From positions 1-64,000 of the forward strand of contig CAZTLE010000001.1 in NCBI GenBank assembly GCA_964614415.1: a stretch of 64,000 bases of DNA, in the 5' to 3' direction. Source of the DNA: CAZTLE01 sp964614415. GTDB lineage: Bacteria; Bacteroidota; Bacteroidia; Flavobacteriales; Flavobacteriaceae. The notes beneath the pieces are model-generated. The model saw only the letters and a program-made list of their open reading frames with translations. It did no database searches and was not told where the DNA came from. The position numbers and the translations under genes were made by a program. Shown in pieces: positions 8,612 to 18,510 of the stretch (its first letter is position 1; each line of letters starts with the position of its first letter).

Positions 8612-11422
8612 ATGATTAAGAAAACTACACTCCTCATTCTTATTCTATGTTTTAGTAGTACCATTTCCTTCAGTCAGTCCAGGGATTTTACGTTTGGAAT
8701 AAATGGATATGTAAAGGAAAGCCTTATTGCCAGAGCTTTTGCCGTGGATTTTGTAGTACAACCGGACAAGAAGATTCTGGTTGGAGCGCGAACGAATGAA
8801 TGTAGTAGCTTTTGCGAAAATTGGGCCGCCATAATTCGATACAATGCCGATGGTACACGGGACCTTACTTTTGGGGACGATGGCGCCATAGTATTCCAAC
8901 GCAATGGAACAGGTACGTCTCTCAATGATGTTGATCAGTACTCAGACGGAAAGATCCTGGCCAGCGGGATTGCCGGTGTTGATTATTTCTTCACACGTTT
9001 TCATCCGGACGGTTCCCTGGATACCAGTTTTGGAAACAATGGTACCATATTGATCAGTTCTTCAGGGGTTTGCCGGAATTTAAAGATCAAGATCCTTTCG
9101 GATGATTCAATATTATCAGTTGTGAGATATTGCTATCAGGGAAATCTTCGCAAAACCGATGTCATTAAATACGATCAGGATGGAGTGTTAGATACGAGTT
9201 TTGGCAGCGGGGGAACAACAGGTTTGGAATTTGGATTTGACGATCAGGCCATAAATGACTTTGTCATTACTCCGGACGCTAAGATAGCCCTGGTGGGGAG
9301 TGCCGGAGACCTGAATTCTTCCAATGAGTTGGAAGAGGAACTCTTTGTTGTAAGGCTACTCGAGAACGGATCATTTGATACAGGCTTTAATGGAACCGGC
9401 TTATTTACACATCCAATTACGGCTACAACGGGTATACTGGTGCAGCCGGATGGGAAGCTTTTACTCACTGGAATTGAAGGTTTTGTTGTCGTTCCTTCAT
9501 CCGGTGACATAGCCATAATGCGTCTCACTGAGAGTGGGGCTCTGGATACAAGTTTTAGCGGCGATGGTTATGACCTTTTGAACATAGATACTGCGGCAGA
9601 TTATGGTAACGCCCTGGCATTACAGGAGGATGGCAAGATAATCATTGGAGGCCGCTATTTTGATTTTGGTGGTGGGACCGGTTATGATGAAGTACTGGCT
9701 CGATATAATAGTAATGGGACACTTGATACCACTTTTGGTGACGCCGGAGTTATTGATGTAGGCAGTTCCGGTGGAGGAGATGAAATTTTCAGACTATTGT
9801 GGCAGGATGACTTCAGGCTACTGTCCCATGGGAAATCCGGACCGATTACCCTGGCGACTGGGCGATTTATTATTGAAGACGCAGCAGCTACCATTGACAT
9901 CCCTGATGCTAATTTCGAACAACGATTACAGAGTCTGGGACTTGATACTGACGGAACTATTAACGGGCAGATCTTCGCTTCAGATGCTCTTCCGGTAACG
10001 TCATTAGACATTTCTTCTTCGGGAATAGTCGATCTTACCGGCCTTGAAGGTTTTATAAACCTGGAAGTGCTCGATTTTTCAGATAATTCCGTTTCATCGG
10101 TAGATCTTGCGCTTAATACGGCACTCACCTCTGTGGATGGTAGTTCGAATCAGTTGACCTCTTTTTCCGTAAATCAGAATACAGGTCTTACGGATATAAC
10201 GGTCAACAATAACAACCTCGTGGATTTAGACTTTTCCACCAATCTCCTCCTGGAGAATCTTAATGTATCCAATAATGCCCTGGAGTCTCTTTCCGTAAAG
10301 AACGGAAACAATACCAATCTGGTTACATTCAACGCTACCCAGAATCCGCTGCTAACTTGCATCGAAGTAGATACCGACATCATAGGAAACATTCCGGCAG
10401 GTTGGTTAAAAGATGCGACGGCCGACTATCAACCCATGTGTCCTCCCGACTTCGACCCACCTACAGTAATTACACAAGACATAACCGTATCACTTGATGC
10501 TAATGGAATGGTAATGATCGCTCCACTTGATGTTGACAATGGCTCTTTTGATAATGTCACGGCAACGCCTGACCTTGTGTTCAGTCTGGATGTCGATACT
10601 TTTGATTGTACTGATATTGGCGCAAATACGGTAACACTGACGGTCACTGATGAAAGCGGAAATATGGCTTCCGATACGGCGACGGTCACGGTAGAAGATA
10701 ATCTTCCACCCAATGTAATCGCCCAGGACATTACGCTTCAATTGGACGCCCTTGGAATGGCATCGACTCAGGCTACTTCGGTGGACAACGGCTCGGATGA
10801 CAATTGTGAGGTCGATACACTTACCATTGACGTCCAGGATTTTGATTGCACCGATATTGGGGATACGACCGTTACGTTAACGGCAACCGACCCGTCCGGA
10901 AATATGGCATCAGACACGGCTACCATAACGGTTGTGGATGATATTGCACCTATAGTGCAGGTTCAGGACATCACGGTTGATCTTGCCGGTGCTGCATCGA
11001 TAAGCATAATGCCGGGAGATGTTGACAATGGTAGTACGGATAACTGCAATTTCAGTTTGTCCCTTGACAATGATACCTTCACTTCACCCGGAGACTATTC
11101 TGTTATGTTAAGTGCCACTGATTCATCCGGTAACTCGGCATCAGACCAGGCAACCGTTACGGTAATTGATTCTACCTTGGGCGTCGATGATTTTGGAGGT
11201 GCGGAAGTGAGAATATTTCCGAATCCGGTTGAGAATGTCCTATTCGTAGAGACCTCCCTACCTGTTCAATCGGTAGTAATATTTGATCTTTTAGGACGAA
11301 GGCAGCTGCAGTTTTTAGAAGAATCGACCCTGGACGTTGGGCCACTTTCTACCGGTATATATTTCGCACGAATTACTTTGGAGAATGGTGAAACAGGAGT
11401 ATTCAGGTTGCTGAAAGAATAA
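8612..11422 (+). CDS. large T9SS-exported protein with delta-60, leucine-rich and HYR-like repeats
   Basis: 936 residues, Sec signal peptide (cleavage near SFSQS). From about 25 to 430 there are delta-60 beta-propeller repeats, each with a unit such as DTSFGNNGTI or DTTFGDAGVI beside QPDGK-like strands. From about 430 to 610 there is a leucine-rich segment (LTGLEGFINLEVLDFSDN). Three HYR/Ig-like repeats of about 80 residues follow, each beginning near QDIT and ending SDTATVTV. The final 80 residues are a type A T9SS sorting domain (IFPNPVENVLFVE, LSTGIYFARI). This build suggests a surface or released adhesion or recognition protein. Confidence 0.85.
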   Translation: MIKKTTLLILILCFSSTISFSQSRDFTFGINGYVKESLIARAFAVDFVVQPDKKILVGARTNECSSFCENWAAIIRYNADGTRDLTFGDDGAIVFQRNGTGTSLNDVDQYSDGKILASGIAGVDYFFTRFHPDGSLDTSFGNNGTILISSSGVCRNLKIKILSDDSILSVVRYCYQGNLRKTDVIKYDQDGVLDTSFGSGGTTGLEFGFDDQAINDFVITPDAKIALVGSAGDLNSSNELEEELFVVRLLENGSFDTGFNGTGLFTHPITATTGILVQPDGKLLLTGIEGFVVVPSSGDIAIMRLTESGALDTSFSGDGYDLLNIDTAADYGNALALQEDGKIIIGGRYFDFGGGTGYDEVLARYNSNGTLDTTFGDAGVIDVGSSGGGDEIFRLLWQDDFRLLSHGKSGPITLATGRFIIEDAAATIDIPDANFEQRLQSLGLDTDGTINGQIFASDALPVTSLDISSSGIVDLTGLEGFINLEVLDFSDNSVSSVDLALNTALTSVDGSSNQLTSFSVNQNTGLTDITVNNNNLVDLDFSTNLLLENLNVSNNALESLSVKNGNNTNLVTFNATQNPLLTCIEVDTDIIGNIPAGWLKDATADYQPMCPPDFDPPTVITQDITVSLDANGMVMIAPLDVDNGSFDNVTATPDLVFSLDVDTFDCTDIGANTVTLTVTDESGNMASDTATVTVEDNLPPNVIAQDITLQLDALGMASTQATSVDNGSDDNCEVDTLTIDVQDFDCTDIGDTTVTLTATDPSGNMASDTATITVVDDIAPIVQVQDITVDLAGAASISIMPGDVDNGSTDNCNFSLSLDNDTFTSPGDYSVMLSATDSSGNSASDQATVTVIDSTLGVDDFGGAEVRIFPNPVENVLFVETSLPVQSVVIFDLLGRRQLQFLEESTLDVGPLSTGIYFARITLENGETGVFRLLKE

Positions 11423-11434
11423 TAAGTCGTCCGG

Positions 11435-12688
11435 CTAGTCATAATACCGTTTCAGGAACCAAATGTCAGACAGGGTGATATTGATATTCACCAGATTGAA
11501 GTTCTCCTCGACCAAAATTCCGCCCACGGTTCCCTGAAAACCCCGCGTATAAGAGATATTCAAGGATGAACTGGATTTCCCGAGAGGCAATCCAAGTCCC
11601 AGACTAAATTGGTAGGAATCAATCGCCACATCACTAACGCGTAAAAACCCGGAATCATAGCTAAAGCCGGCCCTGTAACTCATGCGGTCGGTATAACGCC
11701 GCCCTCTGGGGTCTTTCAGATATTCCAACCCTGCGGTGATCATTGTCTGATCGATATATTCCCCCAGTCCGTCCGACTGATTGGTTGCGTCCCAAAACTT
11801 GTGATTTACATCCAGATTGGCCGTAAATCCGGAAAGAAAATTGGCACTAACACCAAAACCCGCATGCATGGGAAGTGTAAATCCGTCTACTTTCTCGTTA
11901 GTCGATTCTTCGACCACCGTGAGGACAAAATCCAGGGCTTTTTCAATACGCAGGTCTTGTCTGGCATTAAGCGTTACAGGGGTGTCCAGGACAAGACCAA
12001 TGGCTATTTTATCGCTAACGGCATACTGGGCACCCAGGCCAAAAACAAAGCCCCTGTACTTGGTCTTTTCATTGATATTCAAGAAGCTCTCCGCCAGCGT
12101 TATGTTTTCGAGTTCTTCGATCTTTCCAAAAAGGTAAGAGGTGTGAATACCCAGGGAGATACGGTCATGTACTTTATGTGCCAGGCCAAACTTTACACTG
12201 TTTATACCTCCGCTGCCCAGCACATTGGCTGTGAATTGGTCAAGACTGCCTTCTACGGTACCTTCCAGTCCGATAAGGGAGTATCCAACGGTTGTCGATG
12301 GAACCAGAGACATACTCATCCCCCACTTGCCGTTACCATTGAACCCAAAAGCCATATTTGAGAAGTTTGCGGCGATACGTCTTTCTTCATCGGACCGGTT
12401 TGAAATGGAATTCACTTCAGCATAGAGACCGGTGTCGAAGATCACCTGCTTTTCAGAAATAAATGCCAGTGATGCGGGGTTGTTGTCGTTTAGCTGGGCA
12501 CCGGGCATGAGGGCAATACCTCCATTGCCCAGGCCGGGGAATTTCCCGAATCCCGAATTGCTTTCAACACCCAGACCAAAAAAAGAATAGGGTGATCCTG
12601 TTAGGTTATTTACCTGGCAAAGTCCTGCGGAACAACAACTTAAAAGGAGTAAAAGAACCGCCTTTTTGAAGAGAACACTACTCATCAT
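11435..12688 (-). CDS. outer-membrane beta-barrel protein paired with a DUF4270 lipoprotein
   Basis: About 417 residues with a signal peptide (LLLLLSCCSAGLCQ region). The mature part has the alternating pattern of a beta-barrel with many Gly/aromatic strands: GSPYSFFGLGVES, LGLGLPLGKSSSSLNISY and a final strand ending near WFLKRYYD. It resembles the putative barrel proteins that sit beside DUF4270 genes in Bacteroidota. In-frame ATGs occur at 12697, 12688 and 12685. The later ones leave a short overlap with the DUF4270 stop (TAG at 12678-12680) and are preferred. The transported molecule is unknown. Confidence 0.7.
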   Translation of the reverse strand: MMSSVLFKKAVLLLLLSCCSAGLCQVNNLTGSPYSFFGLGVESNSGFGKFPGLGNGGIALMPGAQLNDNNPASLAFISEKQVIFDTGLYAEVNSISNRSDEERRIAANFSNMAFGFNGNGKWGMSMSLVPSTTVGYSLIGLEGTVEGSLDQFTANVLGSGGINSVKFGLAHKVHDRISLGIHTSYLFGKIEELENITLAESFLNINEKTKYRGFVFGLGAQYAVSDKIAIGLVLDTPVTLNARQDLRIEKALDFVLTVVEESTNEKVDGFTLPMHAGFGVSANFLSGFTANLDVNHKFWDATNQSDGLGEYIDQTMITAGLEYLKDPRGRRYTDRMSYRAGFSYDSGFLRVSDVAIDSYQFSLGLGLPLGKSSSSLNISYTRGFQGTVGGILVEENFNLVNINITLSDIWFLKRYYD

Positions 12689-13991
12689 AGATGGCATAGG
12701 TAAGTACTAGTTTGGCTTCAAACTCCTGACTTTCTTCTCCGTTGAGGACATACCTGTCTACGGTAGCACCAAAGTCTACAGGGATAATAATGAGTGCATC
12801 GTCGACGATAAAGTCTTCATTGAGTTTCTCATCAATATAAACGCCAACAGGAATCTCGTAGAATACAGCGCCATATTCTTCATCATCCCGGTTGAGCACG
12901 GCGGTGACAAATCCAGAACCATTTATAAGAGCCCGGTCTATTTCATTGTTTGCATCAACAACACTCATCGCCAGGGAGTCCCGTATGGGCCGGGAATCGT
13001 CGAAAGACGAGGACACCGGTTTGATCTGAAGATTGGCACGAATCACGGTTCCAGTCCCGGGCACTTGGTACATGGAACGGATTGATGGAAATCGCACTCG
13101 GGTCACGATCCCGACCCCGGATTGAATAAAAGTTCGGTCACCTGCTGCCGTGGAGCCCAGGTTAAACTCCTGGTCTGTCAATTCGGCGATGGCCGTATTG
13201 CCCGGATCACTTTGAATGTTGTTGAAGTACGCCGGGCTGGTAGCATTGGGGTTGATGGCAAGATCATAGAAGTCATTGATATCCCCAAACTCGTCACGTA
13301 TGGTGAAGAAAAAGCGCAGATAGGTTTCTTCCGTTGAAACCGAAAACCCTAGAACGGAGCCGTCGTCAACATCCCCCGGTTGCAGAGAGAAGCCTTTCAG
13401 GTTTTGCCTAAGATCAAAATCGTTGGAGATAGTTCCGTCCTGAATGAGCTCAAAGAGGGGTTCTCCAAATTCAAAGGGCAATGGAATATGTAAGGAGTCA
13501 TCTTCGCGTGGTTCCGGCATATAGGTGATTTCAGCCAGCGGAACTTCATTGAATGCAGATACACTGGTGTTATAGAAGAAATCGTCTTCCGGATTCAATT
13601 CGTCTTCCAATAGGTGCACTTTGATCTCATTGGGCTGTAAGGTGTCATTGTAAAAATACCGGTCGTAGCCCAGGACAAGAGCGACACTGTCCAGCTCAGC
13701 ATCGGCTGAAATATCAAAATCTATGGTGGTCATTTCAAAAAATGTGGAGGCACGTACGTTACCGAATTCTTCATCTTCGTACCTCCCGATGAGCAGTCTT
13801 TCGGTGGAAGATGTAACAATACTGTCGAACTTAAAGGTGGAAAGTTCCACGGTAAAGGTGTCTATGGTAATGATCCGAACGTTGGTATCGGTGAAGTCCT
13901 CTCCGATAACGAAGGTGGGGAGTTCCGTTTGATCAAGCGAGCACGCCGTTAATACAACCGCCAGGGTGGCGAGGTAAATGATCCTCTTCAT
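12678..13991 (-). CDS. DUF4270-family lipoprotein
   Basis: 437 residues. A lipoprotein signal ends in LTACS (Cys17). The body matches what is known of DUF4270: a TDTNVRIITIDTFTVELSTF segment near residue 37, then LLIGRYEDEEFGNVRASTFFE, and beta-rich modules to the end. The function of DUF4270 is not known; it is widespread in Bacteroidota and probably exposed at the envelope. It is first in a two-gene unit with the barrel protein, which overlaps its 3' end, so a lipoprotein-barrel pair is likely. Confidence 0.8.
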   Translation of the reverse strand: MKRIIYLATLAVVLTACSLDQTELPTFVIGEDFTDTNVRIITIDTFTVELSTFKFDSIVTSSTERLLIGRYEDEEFGNVRASTFFEMTTIDFDISADAELDSVALVLGYDRYFYNDTLQPNEIKVHLLEDELNPEDDFFYNTSVSAFNEVPLAEITYMPEPREDDSLHIPLPFEFGEPLFELIQDGTISNDFDLRQNLKGFSLQPGDVDDGSVLGFSVSTEETYLRFFFTIRDEFGDINDFYDLAINPNATSPAYFNNIQSDPGNTAIAELTDQEFNLGSTAAGDRTFIQSGVGIVTRVRFPSIRSMYQVPGTGTVIRANLQIKPVSSSFDDSRPIRDSLAMSVVDANNEIDRALINGSGFVTAVLNRDDEEYGAVFYEIPVGVYIDEKLNEDFIVDDALIIIPVDFGATVDRYVLNGEESQEFEAKLVLTYAIYDE

Positions 13992-14011
13992 GGTCTTTCG
14001 TTTCCCACAAA

Positions 14012-14041
14012 GAAACTTACCTGAGTAGTTTGTAGAAACAA
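14012..14041 (-). promoter_or_regulatory. candidate promoter of the DUF4270/barrel operon
   Basis: On the minus strand a TTG (14039-14041) is followed after 19 bases by TAAGTTTC (14012-14019), seven of eight positions of TAnnTTTG. It lies 21 bases upstream of the DUF4270 ATG at 13991. Spacing fits; the last base of the -7 box does not. Confidence 0.35.
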
Positions 14042-14207
14042 AATTAGATGTACCTCAGGTATCAATAGATCAACAGGTCGTTTTTAATGATAATTACTGA
14101 AATGGCGGTTTGATCGATTAAATTCAGCTATAGGTCTACTAAAAGCGAGCCATTGTCTAACATATTTCAACCCTCTTTTCGGGTCGGCTACATTTACCCC
14201 CAAAGTG

Positions 14208-15125
14208 ATGCGAATGAAGCGCTTTATGATGTATGTATTATTAGCACTTTCCACTACAGCCAATGCTCAAATGATGACTCCGGGAGAGATCGGACGGGCT
14301 TCCTATGAGCTCGTCCCGGACCTGGGGGGTAATCAGCTTGAGAAGTATGAGGTGGGAATGCGCTTCGGAAGACCCATAGGGCGATCGGTGGTTGGCTTTA
14401 GCGCCAATTTTGTACGATACAAATGGCTGTTTAATGAGACTCCCATTGAAGTCGATCTGCGTCCTTATACTGATTTTTATAGAGTCCAGGCCGGCGTGTT
14501 TTACGGCTACCGGTTCAATGATTCCTGGTCGGGGATGATTCGATTCAGTCCCGGAATAATGTCCAATTTGAGGACTTCCCTTTCCGGTGAAGACTGGGTT
14601 TTCAATACAATGGCGTCTGCCACCCGACAGTGGGGAGATACGGCATCCGTAAAAAGATTGGTTTTTGGGATAGGGTTTGGAACCCTGGTCGGGACCCCCA
14701 GGTTGTTTCCTGTGATCTCCTACGGTGAGGAGATCAATGACGCGTGGAGCTACATTCTGGGGTTCCCACAAACCCAAATTGTATATCAACCCAACCCGCA
14801 AAATCAAATTTCATTGGGAGCCTCACCGGATGGCCTGTATGGTAATAACGGAGAGGCCACGGCGGTTGATGTGGGGAATGTTCAGGAAAACACCAAGCTG
14901 CGATATGCCGGGATTAACACAGGTTTGCGCTATCGAAGGAGGTTAGACCCTAATTGGACCGCCATAATCAATAGCGGATATACCATACCCCTTAATCTTG
15001 AGATAACCGATGCCGATAACACAACCCTTTACGATCTCAATGCCCATGGCTCCTTTTATATTACCATGGGCTTATCCTTTAACCTAAACATGATGAACAA
15101 TGAAGAAAATTCGAACAAGAGGTAA
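14208..15125 (+). CDS. DUF6268-type outer-membrane beta-barrel protein
   Basis: About 305 residues with a signal peptide (MYVLLALSTTANAQ). The mature protein consists of alternating amphipathic strands with Gly/Tyr/Trp, for example VGMRFGRP, FYGYRFNDSWSGMIRF and a closing strand SFYITMGLSFNLN. This is the usual look of DUF6268 barrels of Bacteroidota. The start is set at ATG 14208; GTG 14205 and ATG 14214 are alternatives. It heads a five-gene plus-strand operon, and its end overlaps the Kelch lipoprotein gene by 26 bases. The transported molecule is unknown. Confidence 0.7.
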   Translation: MRMKRFMMYVLLALSTTANAQMMTPGEIGRASYELVPDLGGNQLEKYEVGMRFGRPIGRSVVGFSANFVRYKWLFNETPIEVDLRPYTDFYRVQAGVFYGYRFNDSWSGMIRFSPGIMSNLRTSLSGEDWVFNTMASATRQWGDTASVKRLVFGIGFGTLVGTPRLFPVISYGEEINDAWSYILGFPQTQIVYQPNPQNQISLGASPDGLYGNNGEATAVDVGNVQENTKLRYAGINTGLRYRRRLDPNWTAIINSGYTIPLNLEITDADNTTLYDLNAHGSFYITMGLSFNLNMMNNEENSNKR

Positions 15126-16110
15126 CAACCTTGTCTTTGGAATAGCAGGTCTCCTGATATTATTCAGTCTTTGGGGATGCTCTAATGATGACGATGACGA
15201 CTCCCTGATCGGGAACTGGAAAAGCCGTTCGGTATTTGATGGTACTCCCAGGAGCAGCGCCGTTTCATTTACCATTGGGAACTTTGGTTATATGGGGACA
15301 GGCTACGATGGAGATGACTATCTGAACGACTTCTGGGTGTACGATATGGAAGGGAACTTCTGGAGTCAACTGGCCCCGTTTCCCGGCACTGCCCGGTCAT
15401 CGGCCGTTGCTTTTGCCCTAAATGGACAGGGCTATGTAGGTACAGGGTTTGACGGTGATGTTGAACTGGGTGATTTCTATCGTTTCAATCCCGGGACTAA
15501 TTCCTGGAACGCCATTGCAGATTTTGGCGGCACGGCTCGGCGCGGTGCTGTTGCTTTCTCTTCGGAAGCAGCCGGATATGTAGGTACCGGTTTCGACGGA
15601 GACAATGATAAAAAAGACTTTTGGAAGTACAACGCTACAACCGATTCATGGACGGAACTCATCGGATTCGGCGGGAACAAGCGACGCGATGCGATGACAT
15701 TCACCATGGGATCGCAAGTATACCTCGGTACCGGGGTATCCAATGGCCTGTTGTTGGAGGATTTCTGGGTTTTTGATACGGGTTCCGATAGCTGGTCGCA
15801 GCTGAACGATCTTGATGAGGACGATGATCAGATCATCGTTCGGTCCGATGCCGTTGGCTTTACGATAAATGATAAAGGCTACATAGCCAGTGGCCGCAAC
15901 GGCGTGTCTATACTGGAGACCACATGGGAATACGATCCTGTAAGCGACACCTGGACGGAAAAAACGTCCTTCGAAGGGACGAGTCGTATAGATGCCGTAG
16001 CCTTTTATGATGGCCTTCGCGCTTTTGTAGCACTGGGAAGAAGCGGTAACCTCTTCCTGGACGATAACTTCGAGTTTCAACCCTTTGTGGAAGAAGACGA
16101 AGATGATTAA
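15100..16110 (+). CDS. Kelch-repeat lipoprotein
   Basis: 336 residues. A lipoprotein signal ends in LWGCS (Cys near residue 27), followed by an Asp-run linker. The rest is about six Kelch repeats of 48-50 residues, each with a GYVGTGFDGD-like strand, a DFWKYN-like strand and DSWTEL-like pairs, giving a beta-propeller. Bacterial Kelch propellers of this kind bind ligands or partner proteins at the envelope. It overlaps the barrel gene by 26 bases in another frame, implying coupled translation, and precedes a DUF4907 gene and a LytS/LytTR pair. Confidence 0.85.
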   Translation: MKKIRTRGNNLVFGIAGLLILFSLWGCSNDDDDDSLIGNWKSRSVFDGTPRSSAVSFTIGNFGYMGTGYDGDDYLNDFWVYDMEGNFWSQLAPFPGTARSSAVAFALNGQGYVGTGFDGDVELGDFYRFNPGTNSWNAIADFGGTARRGAVAFSSEAAGYVGTGFDGDNDKKDFWKYNATTDSWTELIGFGGNKRRDAMTFTMGSQVYLGTGVSNGLLLEDFWVFDTGSDSWSQLNDLDEDDDQIIVRSDAVGFTINDKGYIASGRNGVSILETTWEYDPVSDTWTEKTSFEGTSRIDAVAFYDGLRAFVALGRSGNLFLDDNFEFQPFVEEDEDD

Positions 16111-16244
16111 TTGTGTTTGGATGTAATAATGTATTGCAAATAATTATTACAAAGGATCGGGAGATATGCTTTACCATTTTATGATTGATTGAGTTGTTTC
16201 ATATACATCTAGTATCTCCTGATCCTTAATCTTCTTTTAAAACC

Positions 16245-16577
16245 GTGAAAAAGATAGTTCTCATCAGCTTGGTTTTCGTCGCCTCCCTAACGGTTATTTC
16301 GTTGCTTGTTACACACAACAAGACCAATGAAACGAGCATATATTCTGCAGTGATTCACCAATCCGAACAGAGCTACTGGTACTACGAGATCCTATTGGAG
16401 GGAGAGCTTCTCATCCGCCAGGAGGTCATCCCCGGAATTTCCGGGGTGCATCGGTTTCAAACTGAAGAAGATGCCTTGCGCGTTGCCAGATTGGTGGTGT
16501 CAAAAATGGAGCAGGGCGTAGTACCTCGTGTTACTGCCGATGAGATTGAAGAATTAAACATTACTTTTGGTTTGTAG
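16245..16577 (+). CDS. DUF4907-like single-helix membrane or secreted protein
   Basis: 110 residues starting at GTG 16245. One N-terminal hydrophobic helix (residues 4-22) is followed by a compact domain: SYWYYEILLEGELLIRQE, then IPGISGVHRFQTEEDA, then a helix with repeated hydrophobics. This fits DUF4907, a small family in Bacteroidota without known function. It ends 7 bases before the kinase gene, in an operon with a barrel protein, a Kelch lipoprotein and the LytS/LytTR pair, so a role as a periplasmic accessory of the sensor is plausible but inferred. Confidence 0.6.
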   Translation: MKKIVLISLVFVASLTVISLLVTHNKTNETSIYSAVIHQSEQSYWYYEILLEGELLIRQEVIPGISGVHRFQTEEDALRVARLVVSKMEQGVVPRVTADEIEELNITFGL

Positions 16578-16584
16578 GCGAATT

Positions 16585-17643
16585 ATGAACGTTGCTTCCT
16601 ATCATATGGCTATGTCCCGCAAAGGAATAAGGATACATGAGTTTTGGATACACCTGATCACCTGGATCTGTTTCCTGTCGCTTCCCGTGAGCCTGATGCT
16701 GTCTCAGTGGTCCAGCTTTCAGTGGCATGTACTTTCAAAATTTGCCCTTAACATTGGGATCTTTTATGCCAACTATCTCGTATTCGCGCCTCACTTCCTG
16801 CTCAAGAAGAAGATACTGCAATACGTGTTGATATCCATAGGATTTGTGTCGTTATCCACAATGCTTATGGTGACGATTAGTCCTATGATGGATATGGATA
16901 GGATGCAGGCTATCCTTCAGGAAAGAGAGAATCTACCTGCCTTTAAAGGTGTTAAGTACGCCGTTCCCTTTATGATCCTGATGGCCTTTTATTTGTTGGG
17001 AGGCACGGTGGCTCTAATGAAAGACTTTTTCGTACGCGATAAACTGTTGAAAGAAAAGGAAGTCAAAAAAACGGAAACCGAACTTAGATTTCTGAAGAAC
17101 CAACTGAATCCCCATTTTCTGTTTAATTCGTTGAACAGTATTTATTCCCTGGTTCGAAATAAGTCCGACGAAGCTCCGCAAGCGGTAATTACCTTATCGC
17201 AACTTATGCGGTATATGCTTTACGATGCCAAGCAGGAAAAGGTACTGTTGAAACACGAGATCGAATACATCGAAAATTATATCTCCCTGCAGCGATTGCG
17301 CCTTTCAAACAGCGAGAACGTCACGGTGAGTATTAAAGGCGAGTATGAGAATAAGAAAATATATCCCCTATTACTCATTTCTTTTATTGAGAATGCCTTC
17401 AAGTATGGCACCAATTTCAAAGGAATCACCGATGTTGCCGTGACGATTGAAGTTCTTCAGGATAAGCTATTGTTTCGGGTGAACAACTTTCTGGGGAATT
17501 ATAAAAAGAACGATTCGAGCTCGGGGATAGGACTGGACAATATTAAAAACCGACTTGAATTGTTGTACCCCAACTCGCACCATTTGTCCATTACCAGCAA
17601 TGAGAAGCGCTATTTTGTGGATCTCGAACTAACAATTAACTAG
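16585..17643 (+). CDS. LytS-type sensor histidine kinase
   Basis: 352 residues. Four hydrophobic helices lie before residue 150 with very short outer loops, so an intramembrane sensor or partner-dependent sensing is likely. The kinase domain carries His177 in KNQLNPHFLFNSLN, the N box SFIENAFKYGTNF and the G box SSGIGLDNIKNRLELL. The frame runs back to a TTG at 16567 inside the preceding gene; the ATG at 16585, just after that gene's stop, is the sensible start. The response regulator starts one base after its stop. Confidence 0.9.
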   Translation: MNVASYHMAMSRKGIRIHEFWIHLITWICFLSLPVSLMLSQWSSFQWHVLSKFALNIGIFYANYLVFAPHFLLKKKILQYVLISIGFVSLSTMLMVTISPMMDMDRMQAILQERENLPAFKGVKYAVPFMILMAFYLLGGTVALMKDFFVRDKLLKEKEVKKTETELRFLKNQLNPHFLFNSLNSIYSLVRNKSDEAPQAVITLSQLMRYMLYDAKQEKVLLKHEIEYIENYISLQRLRLSNSENVTVSIKGEYENKKIYPLLLISFIENAFKYGTNFKGITDVAVTIEVLQDKLLFRVNNFLGNYKKNDSSSGIGLDNIKNRLELLYPNSHHLSITSNEKRYFVDLELTIN

Positions 17644-17644
17644 G

Positions 17645-18367
17645 ATGAATTGTATAATCATAGATGACGAGCCCTTGGCCATAAGTGTTATTGAGTCCTA
17701 TTGCGAGGACCTTGGCAACATACAGGTGCTGGGAAGTTTCACAAATGCCATTGACGCCATGGACATCCTGCGCGAGAAGAAGGTGGATCTTATCTTCTCG
17801 GATATTGAAATGCCTCAGATCAATGGGATCGAATTCATAAAATCCATTGACAACAAACCCCTATTCATTTTTACGACAGCCTATCCCGAGTATGCCCTGG
17901 ACGGATTTGAACTCAATGCTGTGGATTATCTGGTAAAGCCTATACCGTTCTCCCGTTTTCTGAAGGCCGTTAACCGGGCCAAAGAGCTTGTTGAACTGCG
18001 AAAGCCCGCTCCTAAAGAAAAGAATGTGATTCCTGCCTACGGAACCTCCCGAAATACGGAATTCATCTTCGTAAAATCGGAATACGAGAATATTAAGATT
18101 GTACTAGACGACATCAAGTTCGTACAGGGGCTGAAAGACTATCTGAAGATACACACCAATAGGAACAAACCTATCTTAACACTTATGAGTTTCAAACATC
18201 TCATGAGTCAGCTTCCTCCGGACCATTTTGTACGCGTGCACAGGTCTTTTGTAGTGAATATCAGTAAGATCAAAGCGGTGCAAAAAAGTAAGGTCGTTAT
18301 TGATGACATCCGGATCCCGATCGGGGAGAGCTTTCGGACCGATTTCTTTAATCGGATAGGCCTCTGA
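17645..18367 (+). CDS. LytTR-family response regulator
   Basis: 240 residues. The receiver has IIDDEP at 5-10, phosphoacceptor Asp53 in LIFSDIEMPQ and Lys in VDYLVKPI. The LytTR DNA-binding domain starts near residue 135 and shows DHFVRVHRSFVVN. It is co-transcribed with the kinase one base upstream and with the Kelch/DUF6268 envelope genes, which are its most likely targets. A small secreted helical protein lies about 140 bases downstream. Confidence 0.9.
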   Translation: MNCIIIDDEPLAISVIESYCEDLGNIQVLGSFTNAIDAMDILREKKVDLIFSDIEMPQINGIEFIKSIDNKPLFIFTTAYPEYALDGFELNAVDYLVKPIPFSRFLKAVNRAKELVELRKPAPKEKNVIPAYGTSRNTEFIFVKSEYENIKIVLDDIKFVQGLKDYLKIHTNRNKPILTLMSFKHLMSQLPPDHFVRVHRSFVVNISKIKAVQKSKVVIDDIRIPIGESFRTDFFNRIGL

Positions 18368-18510
18368 GTGAGCAATCACCATTCATAAACTTCCATTAAA
18401 AAAGGCCATTCGTCTATGAATGCTCCGGGTAGGTATATCGCTTTTGCGAGGTGCTTCGGGGAGCTCTATATTGGGATTGTTAATTAAAATAGTCTGAAAA
18501 ACAAGTTGTT

